Shown here piece by piece: positions 41,046-51,800 of a DNA stretch of 64,000 nucleotides (position 1 is the stretch's first letter; each line of letters begins with the position of its first letter). Origin of the DNA: DASVFB01 sp963766345 (GTDB lineage Bacteria; Actinomycetota; Thermoleophilia; Gaiellales; Gaiellaceae); contig CAVXZL010000012.1 of NCBI GenBank assembly GCA_963766345.1, positions 310,001 to 374,000 of the forward strand, read 5' to 3'. The position numbers and the translations under genes were made by a program. Under the pieces are notes generated by a model. It made no database searches and had not been told where the DNA came from. It saw only the letters and a list, made by a program, of their open reading frames with translations.

Positions 41046-42407
41046 CTACTTGTCGAGGACGACCGTGGACGTGCTGCGGTCGGCGTGCTTGAAGACGAGC
41101 TTCACGAGTCCCCTGTTGGGCGCGAACCAGCTTGTCCGCGTCCCGCTGCCGAACTTGTAGCCCGCCTGGTTCAGCGTCGTCCTGACTGCAAGCGCCTGGA
41201 ACGTGCCGGCAGGAACCTTCACGGTCTGGATGCCGAGAATCTGCGCGTGACCCGTGACGCCGTAGTTCTTGTAGTCCGGGCCCGACGTGCCGCCGTTCCA
41301 GTTGTTGGACTGCTGCGGATAGGCCGGGAAGAGCGGGTTGAACCCGTAGTTCATGAAGTCGAACGGCGTGAAGAAGTGACGCCGCTTCGACTTCGGCAGC
41401 GAATTCGGCCCGAGTTGCGGGAACTTGTACTTCGGCAGCACCGCCGCCTGCGTCGTGCCCCAGATGTTCGTGACGCCGTCCGTCCGCAGCGTGAAGCCGT
41501 ACGCGCCCGCGACCTTGATCGGCCCGTTGACGCTCTTCACGGACACGCGCGCGGATGCGTTCACGACCTGGTCGACCGTGAAGTCCTGCACCGACGCCTT
41601 CTTCATGTACTTCGTGTTCGTCCAGCTGTAGCGGGCCTTCAGGCCCTTCTTGAGCGGGAAGTAGTCGATGTCCGGCGGCGGCGCCTTCGGCGTCTGGTTC
41701 GTCGCCTGGAGCACTGCCGTCGTGACCGGCGCACCTGCGCCGCCTGCGTGCTCGAACTGGATCTTCGCCGGACCGACTCCGTAGACCCACCAGATCGTGC
41801 GGATGCCGCTCCCGTACGGATCGCCGAGCGCGCCCGCCTGCGTGATGTCGGAGCGGACGATCGACGCCTTGACCGGATGGTCGAACGCCGGAACCGTGAT
41901 GTCCTCCGTGCCGAGGTACCGCGACGTGCTCGCGACGTCGTTGCCGGCGCCGCCCGAGCTCGTCCAGCTCGCGCCCCTGAGCAGCGGCTGGGACAGAACG
42001 GGCACGCGGCCGCCCCAGATGACGTTGTAGTACACGCTCGCGAGGCTGTTGCCGCACCGCACGGGGCTCGCGCAGAGGATCGGGAACGCCTGCGGCGGCG
42101 CGTTGCTCGACCAGTCGGTGTTGAGCAGGCCCGAGGTCGTCTCCTGGAACGAGACGGTGCCGGTGCTGTCGGGCGCGCCGTCGGGGTTCCCCTGCCCGTC
42201 GGTCGTCCACCCGAGCACGAATGACGTCCCCTTGCTCTCCTTGACCGTGACGGCTTCTTTCGTCGGCGTCGTGTTGTAGACGCTGTCCGTCCACTGGTAC
42301 GTCCACGTCGCGTCTGTCGTATGCGGCAGCCAGTCGTCCGCTGTGGCGGAAGATGTAAAGAGGAGCAGCGCGGCAAAGAGCGCACTCACGACCCGACCCA
42401 GGTGCAC
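41046..42407 (-). CDS. Secreted protein with duplicated beta domain
   Basis: A 453-residue exported protein: GTG 42407, signal peptide LGRVVSALFAALLLFTSSATA. Two related modules start at DATWTYQWTDSVYNTTP and DYFPLKKGLKARYSWTNTKY, each followed by beta-rich segments and a VPAGTF- or VPAFDH-like strand. A Trp/Tyr-rich strand pattern suggests repeated beta-sandwich domains. One Cys pair (LCASPVRCGN). Function unknown. Confidence 0.7.
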   Translation of the reverse strand: MHLGRVVSALFAALLLFTSSATADDWLPHTTDATWTYQWTDSVYNTTPTKEAVTVKESKGTSFVLGWTTDGQGNPDGAPDSTGTVSFQETTSGLLNTDWSSNAPPQAFPILCASPVRCGNSLASVYYNVIWGGRVPVLSQPLLRGASWTSSGGAGNDVASTSRYLGTEDITVPAFDHPVKASIVRSDITQAGALGDPYGSGIRTIWWVYGVGPAKIQFEHAGGAGAPVTTAVLQATNQTPKAPPPDIDYFPLKKGLKARYSWTNTKYMKKASVQDFTVDQVVNASARVSVKSVNGPIKVAGAYGFTLRTDGVTNIWGTTQAAVLPKYKFPQLGPNSLPKSKRRHFFTPFDFMNYGFNPLFPAYPQQSNNWNGGTSGPDYKNYGVTGHAQILGIQTVKVPAGTFQALAVRTTLNQAGYKFGSGTRTSWFAPNRGLVKLVFKHADRSTSTVVLDK

Positions 42408-42484
42408 GGAGCCAGGCTAGCCGCGATCCCGAGCCTGCGCTACTGGCCGATCGTCCTGATGTGCCCCCGGGCGGCGGTTAGGTG

Positions 42485-42892
42485 TCAGGTCGCGCGGATG
42501 GTCACCTGGCCCGCGCCCCCGGCGTCATTGGTGCAGGTCGCGGTCGTGCCGCGTGAGGCGGTGCCGCCGCAGCCGAACGTGCTCGCGGTGGCCGTGACGA
42601 ACGCCGACCACGAATAGGCCGCGGCCGGCTGCGTGAAGGGCGCGATCTTCGCGGTGGCGGTCGGAGCCGACGTGGTGCATGCCAGCACCAGCTGGTTGGA
42701 CGCCGGCTTCGGGTTCGTGACGGCGCTCATCAGCTGCACCGTCACGGTCGCGCTCGTCACACCGGCGCCGCACGTGACGGTGACGGTCGACGGCGTACCC
42801 TTCGCCGCGGCGCCGGCGCTGAACGCGACGACGGGGAGCAGCGCAACGGCGAGCGCGACGGCGAAGCGTGCCGGCGCGGAACGGGTTCTCAT
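42485..42892 (-). CDS. Small secreted four-cysteine protein coupled to giant gene
   Basis: A 135-residue protein with a signal peptide (SAPARFAVALAVALLPVVAF). The mature beta-rich domain has four cysteines (VTCGAG, LACTTS, TFGCGG, TATCTND), probably two disulfides. ATG 42892-42890 overlaps the giant gene's TGA 42891-42889, and GAGGAGG lies 7 bases upstream inside the giant gene, so translation is coupled. It may be a subunit, inhibitor or chaperone of the giant protein; no family match. Confidence 0.72.
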   Translation of the reverse strand: MRTRSAPARFAVALAVALLPVVAFSAGAAAKGTPSTVTVTCGAGVTSATVTVQLMSAVTNPKPASNQLVLACTTSAPTATAKIAPFTQPAAAYSWSAFVTATASTFGCGGTASRGTTATCTNDAGGAGQVTIRAT

Positions 42893-45800
42893 GATCGGCC
42901 TCCTCGAGTCGATGGGTGCATCCGCCGGATGGCCAGCGGTCGCCGTGCGAGCCACGGGTGCAGTGCGCGCGTCACCGCGGGCACTCCGCGTAGCCGCGGG
43001 ATCGCCGCAGGTCGCGGTGCGAATCGCAGATGCGACGCCTGTATCGCTGGCTCGCGCACACCCGGCGCCAGGCTGGCGTCCATCACTCCGCCGTCCGCGT
43101 GCTCGAGGCCGAGCGCGTGTCCGAGCTCGTGCTCGAGCACGCTGACCAGGTCGATGCGACCGGCAGCGGGCGAGCCGGCCAACGCGTGGTCGTTCGGGAA
43201 CAACCTGTCGGAGCCGATGGAGGCGTCCGTGAACCAACCCCAACCGGCGGCGTCGCTGTCGAGGGTGATTACCGAACCGGTGGTGAGACCGAGGAGAGTG
43301 CCGGGCAGCTCGGCGACCACGACGGTGATTCCCGCGAAGCGGGCCGCCGGCACGCCGGCAGCGATCCATCGCCGCTCAGCGGCCTCGAGCGCAGCCGCCA
43401 GCGCGCTCGCCGACGGCGCCGTCGCGGCGGCGTCCGTCGCCGTCCCGACCGAGGTCGCGTTGAGCGGGCTCTCGTCGTTGAGGATCGTGACCGTGCCGTT
43501 CGTGCCGGCGATCGCGCTGCCGGGATTCGTGATGTTGACGTTGAAGACCTCGTTCGACTCCTTCGTCTTGTCGCCGACCACCTTCACGGTGACCGTCGCC
43601 GACGTCTGGCCGGCGGCGAAGGTGATCGTGAAGGTCGCGGACTGGTAGTCCGCCCCGGTCGTGGTCAGCGCGGCCGCGCCGGTGGCGGCAGTCGTGCCCG
43701 CGGGCAGCGGAGTCGGCGTCGCCGCCGTGGCGAGCGTCACCGTGATCGCATACGGCGCCGGAGCCGACAGCGTCACCGTCACGACGAACGACGTGGGCGT
43801 CGCGGTGCCGCCGTTGCCCTCGAGCTTCGCCAGGTTGGCGACGTTCACCGTCGGCTTGTCGTTGTCGGCGATCGTGCCGGTCTGCGAGGTGCCGCCGCTG
43901 ATCGTGTACGAGCTGCTCGTGCCGACCGTGAGGATGACGGTCTCGGCGTTCTCGATCGCGGGGTCGTCCGCCGGCGTGACGGTGAGCGTCACCGAGGCGA
44001 CGCCGCCGGGGAGAAGCAGCGTCGAGCCGTTTCCCGCGAGCGTCGCGCCGTTGTTGGCCGTCACCACGTAGTCGGTTCCCCAGGCCGCCGTGCCGGACCA
44101 GCCGAGGTTCACGGTCAGCGGGTCTGTGAGGTTGGCGCCGCGGGTGATGGTGAACACGATCGGCACCTGGCCCTGCTCGGCGCCGCTCAAGTTCGTTCCG
44201 GTGAGGGCGATCGTGGGCTTGGCGTCGTCGTTGACGATGGTGCCGGTGCCCGTGGCGGTGGCGATCGTGGCGCCGAGCGGGCTCGACAGCGTGACCGTGA
44301 ACGTCTCGTTCAGCTCGTAGAGCGTGTCGCCGTTCACCGTGACCGTGATCGTCTGCGACGTCTGGCCCACTGCGAACGAGACCACGCCCGACGCGGCCGC
44401 GTAGTCGCCCGACGCCACGGTCGCCGTGCCGTCGGCCGTGTTCCACGCGACTGTGACGGGCGCCGTCGGCGCGTACGACAGCGTGACGGTGAAGGTCGCC
44501 GCGATCGTGCCGCCGTTGCCCTCGGTGACCGAGACGCTCGAGATCGACAACGCCGGCGGCGCCGGCTCGTCGTTGACGATCGTGACCGTCGTCGAGCTCG
44601 CGCCGATCGAGGCGCCGGTCGCGCCGGAGATCTGGATGCTGAACGTCTCGTTCGACTCGAATGTCGTGTCGCCGTTCACGAACACCGCTGATCGTCTTCA
44701 CCGTCTGGCCGGGGAGGAACGTAAGCGTGCCGGTGCCGCCGGTGTAGTCGCCGCTTGCGGCCGTCGCGCTGCCGTCGACCGACTTCCACGTCATCGTCAC
44801 GGTCGTCTGGGCCTGGCCGGACAGCGTCACGGTGATCGTGACGGCGGTGCTGCCGGAGTTCCCCTCCGTCACGGCGGTCCCGCCGGAGATCGACGCGGAC
44901 GGCGTCGGGATGATCCCGTTCGCGTCGAGGTCGGCCTCGCGCTTGTTGAAGCCCTCGAGCTTGTCCTTCAGGTTCTGGATCCCGTTGCTGTCACCGGCCA
45001 GGATCGCCGCGTTCACCGCGGCGATCGTCTCGGCCGCCGTCCACGGGTAGGCGACGAACGGGCTCGTCGCGCCGAGCACCGCGGCGATGCCGTGCCGGAG
45101 GAGCGCCTCGATGCCGCCGCCGCCGAGGCCGAGCGCGTCCTCGAGGGACAGGTCGGCGTACGGCGAGCCGACGGTGATCAGCGCAGAGAACATCGACGAG
45201 ACGGCCTGGCCCGGATCCCAGACGAGCGTGCCGTCCGGGTTGCGCGGCCATGCGATCGCATTCTTGTTGTCGGCGTTGTTCTTCCAGAAGCCCGGCGTCA
45301 GGCCCTCGGCGCCGGCGCGACCCAGGTACGCAGCCGTGTCCTGTGCCGTGACCGTTTGAACCGTCTTCGGCTCGAAGCCGGTCACCTTGGCGACGTTCGT
45401 GTAGCTCGTGCTCTTGACGATCATCGTCGCCGACTTGAACAGCCAGACCTCGCCGAGGTCGAGGAAGCCGTCGTTGTTCGCGTCGCCGGAGACGTAGCTG
45501 CCGAAGAAGTCGTCCGCGGTCGTGCCGGGAGTGCCGCCGTCGTCGACGACGCCGGTCAGCTTGTTGACCGCGAGCCGGATGTTCCCGGTGTTCGTGACGA
45601 GATAGGTGAAGGTGACGTTGGCGCCGACGAGCAACTCGGGCGTGACGCCGTCGGCCCGCTCGATCGCCGTCGGGTTGAGCGGATCGAGTGCGTTGACGGC
45701 CTTGACGATCGAGATCTTCGGGACGACGCCGAACACGTAGGCCAGGTCGTCGTCATACACGGTGCAGTTGCCGCTCGTGCAGCCCAGGGCGGCGCCGCTG

Positions 45801-48800
45801 GCAAGGGCGACGTTGCCGAACAGGCCGACGGGCGCGGCGCTGGACGCCGTGTACGTCCAGGTCTCGCCCAGCTCGAGCACGTTGTTGTTGTTCGTGTCGC
45901 CGCCGACGAACGTCAAGACGAGTCCGGGCAGCGTGACGTCGGTCAGGATGACGCCGGAGAGCGGCGTCGAGGTCGTCGCGGTCACGAGATAGGTCCACGT
46001 GACGGTCGACCCGGCGGGCACGTAGACCGCGGCGGCGGGGCTGTTCGCGTCCTGGCCGTTCGCGAGCTTGATCACGTTGATGCCCGGGCCGGTGCCGAGG
46101 ATGTTCGCGACGTCGGTCGCGCTCGTCATGAACGGCCGGCCGCCGACGCGGAAGACGCCGTTCGCCGTCGCCGTGTTCATGTACGGGAGGACCGGAACGG
46201 TGCCGGTGGCGCGGAACAGCCAGACCTCGCCCGGGTCGAGCAGGTTGTTGTGGTTGCGGTCGCCGTCGTTGTACGCGGCGTCGAGCGTGTTGACCGACAT
46301 GGGCAGGAAGGCGATCGAGCCGGTGATGCCGCCGTCGTCGGTGACGGAGGTGAGGTCGATCGCGACGGCGCCGGCACCGGTACTCGTGTTCGCCACGAGG
46401 TACGTCCACGTGACGGTCGAGCCGATCGGGAGCACGACGCCGGGCGCGTAGTCCGCGTCCTCGTACGCCGTCGGATTCCAGGGATCCGCCGCGTTGACGG
46501 CCTTCTGGATCGTCAGCGTCGCGGTGGCGCCGAAGTGGTTGCTGCGGTCGGTGTCGGTGACGAGGCTGCCGTCTGGCGCGATGGCCGAGACCCGCGCGAC
46601 GTTCACGTACTGGCCCGCCTTCACCGCGTAGCTCCTGGCGCCCGCGGAGGTGAAGAGCCATACCTCGTTCGGGTCGATCAGGTGGTTGCCGTTGGCGTCG
46701 CCGCTCACGTAGATCGGGCTGAAATCGTCCGCGGGGTTCGACGCGGTGCCGAAGTCGTCGGTGACGGTGATCGCGACCGCGATGTTCCCGGTGTTGAAGA
46801 CACGATAGGTCCAGACGATCGGCGGTGCCGATCGGAAGGATCTGACCGGGTGCCGCGTTCCCGTCCTCGAGCGGCGTCGGGTTGTTCGGGTTGACCGCGT
46901 TCGTCGCCTTCTGAATCTCCAGGCGCACGAACCAGCCGAAGTAGGTCGCCGGGTCGTTGTCGAAGTACGTCGTGCCCTTGCTCGTGCCCTGGGCGGTGGC
47001 AACGTTCGTGTAGAGGCCGGCCACCGCCGTGCGCGCCGGCGCGGTGAAGATCCACGTCTCGTTCTTGTCGAGCACGCCGTTGTTGTTGTCGCCGCTCGTC
47101 GGCACGGTGAGCACGATGTCGTCGCTCGGGTCGTTCGGGGTGCCGTTGTCGTCGACGACCTTGATGCCGCTCAGGGTCACGCCGCTGGTGTTCGTCACGA
47201 CGTACGTCCAGACGACGCTCGAGCCGGCCTGGAGCACGACGGGATGCGTCGGGTCGTTCGCGTCCTCCGCGGTCGTCGGGCTCTTCGGGTCGACCGCGTT
47301 GATCGCCTTGACGATGTGGATCCCGCCGACGACCTGGCCGGTGTAGTTGGCCGGATCGCTCTTCGTGAGCGTGGCGCCCGACACCGTGTCGGTGCCGGTG
47401 ACCGTGCCGACGTCGGTGTGCAGGCCGTCCAGAACCGTGCCCGTCGCCTTGAAGATCCAGATCTCGCCGAAGTCGAGCAGGCCGTTCGAGTTCGTGTCGC
47501 CGATGTTCTTGCCGTTCGCCTGGAGCATCGGCGCGATCGTCATCGCCGGGCTGTCGGTGACGACGACGTTCGCAACGGGGACGAGTCCGTCGACGATCGA
47601 GACGGCGAAGGTGAAGGTGACGGGGGTGCCGTCGGTCAGGTACTGGCCCGGCAGCGCGTGTTCGCGTCCTCGAAGTAGTCCGGGTGCGCCGGGTCGAACG
47701 CGTTGATGGCCTTGACGATCTGGATGCCCTCCTGCTTGCCGGTCACGTTCGCGATGTCACTCGCCGAGACGGGGCTACCGTTCGTCGCGGTGACCGTCGC
47801 GGTGTTCGTGAACGTGCCGATGCCGAGCTTCAGCGGCGTCGCCGTCGCGCCGGTGGAGGTGAAGAGCCAGACCTCGCCGTAGTCGAGCTTGCCGTTGCCG
47901 TTGACGTCGCCGGAGACGTAGATCGCGTTGAAGTCGTCGGCCGGGTTCGTCGGCGTCGCGTTGTCGTCGCGGACGACCACGTTCGTCAGCGGCAGCGCCG
48001 AGTCGCCGTAGACGAGGTACGTGTAGGTGAGCGCCGTGCCGTTCGGGTACGTCGGGCCCGGGCGCGATGTTCGGCGTCCTCGGCCAGCGTCGGGTGGAGC
48101 GGATCGACGGCGTTCACGGCCTTCTTGATCCGGATGCCGGTGGTGCCGAGGTAGCTCGCGGTGTCGGAGGACGCGACCGTGGTGTTCGTGGTCGTGACGG
48201 CCTTGACCGCGCCGATGTTCGTGTACTGGCCGAGCACCGCCACGCCCGTCGCCCTGTACAGCCACACCTCGCCCGGATCGAGCTTGCCGTTCAGGTTCGC
48301 GTCGCCGCTCACGTAGACCGGCGTGAAGTCGTCGGCCGCGTTGTTCGGCGTGCCGTTGTCGTCGGTGATCAGCGTGATCGTCAGCGGCGTCGAGCTCGTG
48401 GTCGTGACGCGGTACGTCCACGTGATCGCGGAGCCGACGGCGAGCACGGGGCCGGTCGGCGAGTCGGCTTCCTCGGCGGGCGTCGGGTGCAGCGGGTCGA
48501 CGGCGTTGATCGCCTTCTTGATCCGGATCATCCGGTCGCCGCTGCCGGTGACACGGTTCACGGCGGTGTCGGCGACGGTCGTGCCGCTGACGCAGCCGGG
48601 GACGCCGGTCGACACGCAGCGCGCCTGGACGGTGACGGTGTTGGCGACGGTGCCGTCGGGCGCGGTGCTCATCGCGCCGGCGACGCCCTGCGACGTGAAG
48701 ATCCACACCTCGCCGACGTCCAGCAGGCCGTTGCCGTTCGTGTCGCCCCCGACGTAGACCGGCCGGAAGTCGTCGGCCGGATTCGCCGGAGTGCCGTTGT

Positions 48801-51800
48801 CGTCGATCAGCGACGTGATCACGAGCGCCGCGTTCACGGTCTGGGTCGGGTTCTGCGAGACGTTGGTGACCCTGTACGTCCAGAAGATCGCGTTGCCGGT
48901 CGGGACGACGATGCCGATCGTGCCGGCCTCGGCCGACTGCTCGTGAACCGTCCCGTCGACCGTCGACAGCAGCTTCGCGATGTGGACGGCCGGGGCGAAG
49001 TCGCAGGCGCAGGAGAGGTTGCCGGTGCCCGTGTCGTCGCGATGAACGCCGCCGATGTTGCCCGGCTGCGGATCGCGCGGTCCGCCGTGGTTCGCGAGCC
49101 AGAGGTCGTGATCCTGCGGCGTCACGAGCGCCAGCTCGTCGTACGGCGAGAACGGCACGAACCGGATGTCCTCGCCGCCGCCGAGGCTCAGCGCGCGGAT
49201 CAGGTCCTGCGCCCACGGCGAGAACTCGCGGTTCACGGTCGGGTTGCCGAACGGCGCGAACGGGACGACGTAGGTGTTGAACTCGCCGCCCCAGTCGTAC
49301 ATGCGGTCGAGCGCGGTGTTGGCGATCATCACGTCGCGTCCGGCGCCGCCGAAGGCGAAGTCGCCGTCGCGGAAGCGCGGATCGGCGTCCTCCGGGTTGT
49401 CGTTCTTGCCGCCGTCGGTCAGCAGGTTGTCGTCGAGCTGCAGGTAGTCGTCGCCGAAGCCGCCGAAGAGCCAGTCGCAGTTCGTGCCGCCGACGATCCA
49501 GTCGTTGCCGAGGTCGCCGTACAGCCGGTCGCGGCCGTCGTCGGACTTGATGAGCTCGCCGTTCGAGTCGATCTGCTGGCCCGTCGCCTCGTCCACGACG
49601 TACGAGTCGAAGTTGAGGAACCAGCCGGGGATGATCGACCACGGATCGTTCGCGTCGTAGGCCGGGAACTTCGTGAAGTTCGGGCTCGTCGGGTCGCCGT
49701 CGTAGTGCAGCGGGTTCGTCTCGACGACGGGAAGCTCGTTGTAGAACTCGCGCAGCGCCTCGGCGCCGGAGATCGCGTCGTCCCCGGACCCGCCGTGGAT
49801 GAAGTCGTCGCCGAGCCCGCCGTAGATGACGTCGTTGCCGCCGCTGAGCGGCACGTCGTTGCCCATCGGATCCGTGATCGGCATGACGAGCTGCGCCATC
49901 TTGAAGAGCTCGCCCGGGATGAACAGGTCTGCCGACGTGAACGGGCCGGGCTCGATCACCGTGTACTCGAGGTTCGGCGTGAACAGCCGGTTCAGCGGCT
50001 CGGTCAGGCCGTTGCGGCTCGTCAGCATGACGCCGTCGTCGCCGAGGATCCCGTCGATGCCGGTGCCGCCGTAGATGCGGTCGTTGCCGGTGCCGCCGTA
50101 GATGTTGTCGTCCTCGCCCTCGCCGAAGAGGACGTCGTCGCCGTGCATGCCGTGGATCGTGTCGTCGCCGTTCTCGCCGTGGATCAGGTCGGCGGCGCCG
50201 AACGGGCCGGCGGCGTCCGGGGCGCCCGGCGTGTAGTCGAGGAAGCGGTAGGCGCGCGGGATGATCCGCTCGGCCGAGGCGTACGTGTCGTAGTTGAAGG
50301 TGAGGAAGCCGTACGGGCTCGACGCGTGGCCGTTGATCCCGGTGAGCTCGAAGATGTCGCCGTTGTCGCCGAGGATCGTGTCGGCGTCGTGCGCGTGGCC
50401 CGGACCTGAGAGGTCGCCGTAGTTGTTCCGCTCGAGGCGCACGCCGGCGCCGCCGAAGATCTCGTCGCTGCCGTCCGGCCGCTGGCTCGCGCTCTTGAGG
50501 CTGTACAGGTTGCTCGAGCCGCCGATCAGGTTGTCCTGGCCGAATCCGCCGAAGATCGTGTCGTTGCCGCCGTTGCCCTCGATCCAGTCGCGGCCGTCGG
50601 CGCCGATGCCCAGGTAGTCCTCGACCGACTCGTGCGTGTGGAGGACGTCGATCGTCGTCGCGCCCGTGTCGTCGATCGTCGAGCCGTCTCCCTGGATCGT
50701 GTCGTTGCCGAGCTGGCCGAAGATGATGTCGTCCTGCGTGCCGCCGGCGATGTTGTCGTCGCCGAACGTGCCCGGGACCGGGTTGAACGACTGGTCGAAG
50801 AGCTCGACGTAGCGCTCCTCGTTGCCGTTCGGGTTGATGTCGTGGCCGGCGAGGTCGTAGCGGTTGTTCGGGTCGAGCTGCCACGCGCTCATGTCGTAGA
50901 CGTCGCCGTTGTCGACGATCAGGTCGTTGCCGTTCGCGTCGAAGATCGTCTGCGCCTGGAGGACGCGGAAGCGCGGGCCGACCGACGAGCCGGTGCGGAG
51001 CAGGATGCCGTTGTCGCCCTCGATCCAGTCGTTGCCGGCGCCGGCGTCGATCGTGTCGCCGGTGTCGGAGCCGGCCGTGCCGTAGCGGGCGGCGATCGTC
51101 AGCGCCGTGCCGAGCACGAGCGGCGTCAGCCAGCCGGTGTGGCCGCCGATGACGTCGTCGTTTCCGTCGTTGCCGAGGATCTGGTCGCCGCCCTGGCCGC
51201 CGACGATCACGTCGTCGCCGGTGTTGCCGCGGATCAGGTCGGCCGCGCCGCCGTCCGCGGCGCGTCGTGTTGATCGACGTCCAGCCGAACGGGTGCAGGT
51301 CGTTCGGGCGGACGGCGAAGTGCACCGGCAGCAGCTGCGTGTCGATCCGCGCGAGGTGGTCGGCGTACGGGAAGCTCCCGTCGCCGAGCTGCGCGATGCC
51401 GACGACTGCGCCGTGGTCGCCGAAGATCAGGTCGTTGCCGTCGCTGCCGGAGATGGTGTCGCTCGCCGTCCCGCCGAAGACGATGTCGTTGCCCGTCGTT
51501 GCCGTCGATGACGTCGTTGCCGCCGGTGTTCTGCGCGCAGACGTTGAGATTCGGATCCATGCACGTCGTGACGACGTCGGGCATCTCGACGCCGGAGTCG
51601 GGCGCCGGCAGGCGATAGCTGATGTAGCCCTGGTCGCCCAGGATCAGGTCGTCGCCCTCGTTGCCGAGGATCGTGTCGCCGCCCTGGCCGCCGAAGATCC
51701 GGTCGGTCGCGAGGTCGCCGGTGATGATGTCGGGCGCGCCGTTCTGCGGGTTCGTCGTCTGGAGCTGGAAGTCGCGCAGCGTCGTCAGCAAGCGGACGAA

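Noticed and set aside
47986..51210. Treating each open frame of 42.9-64 kb as an independent gene
   Set aside because: None of the segments has a ribosome site, signal peptide or credible start; repeats continue uninterrupted across the breaks after single-base correction.
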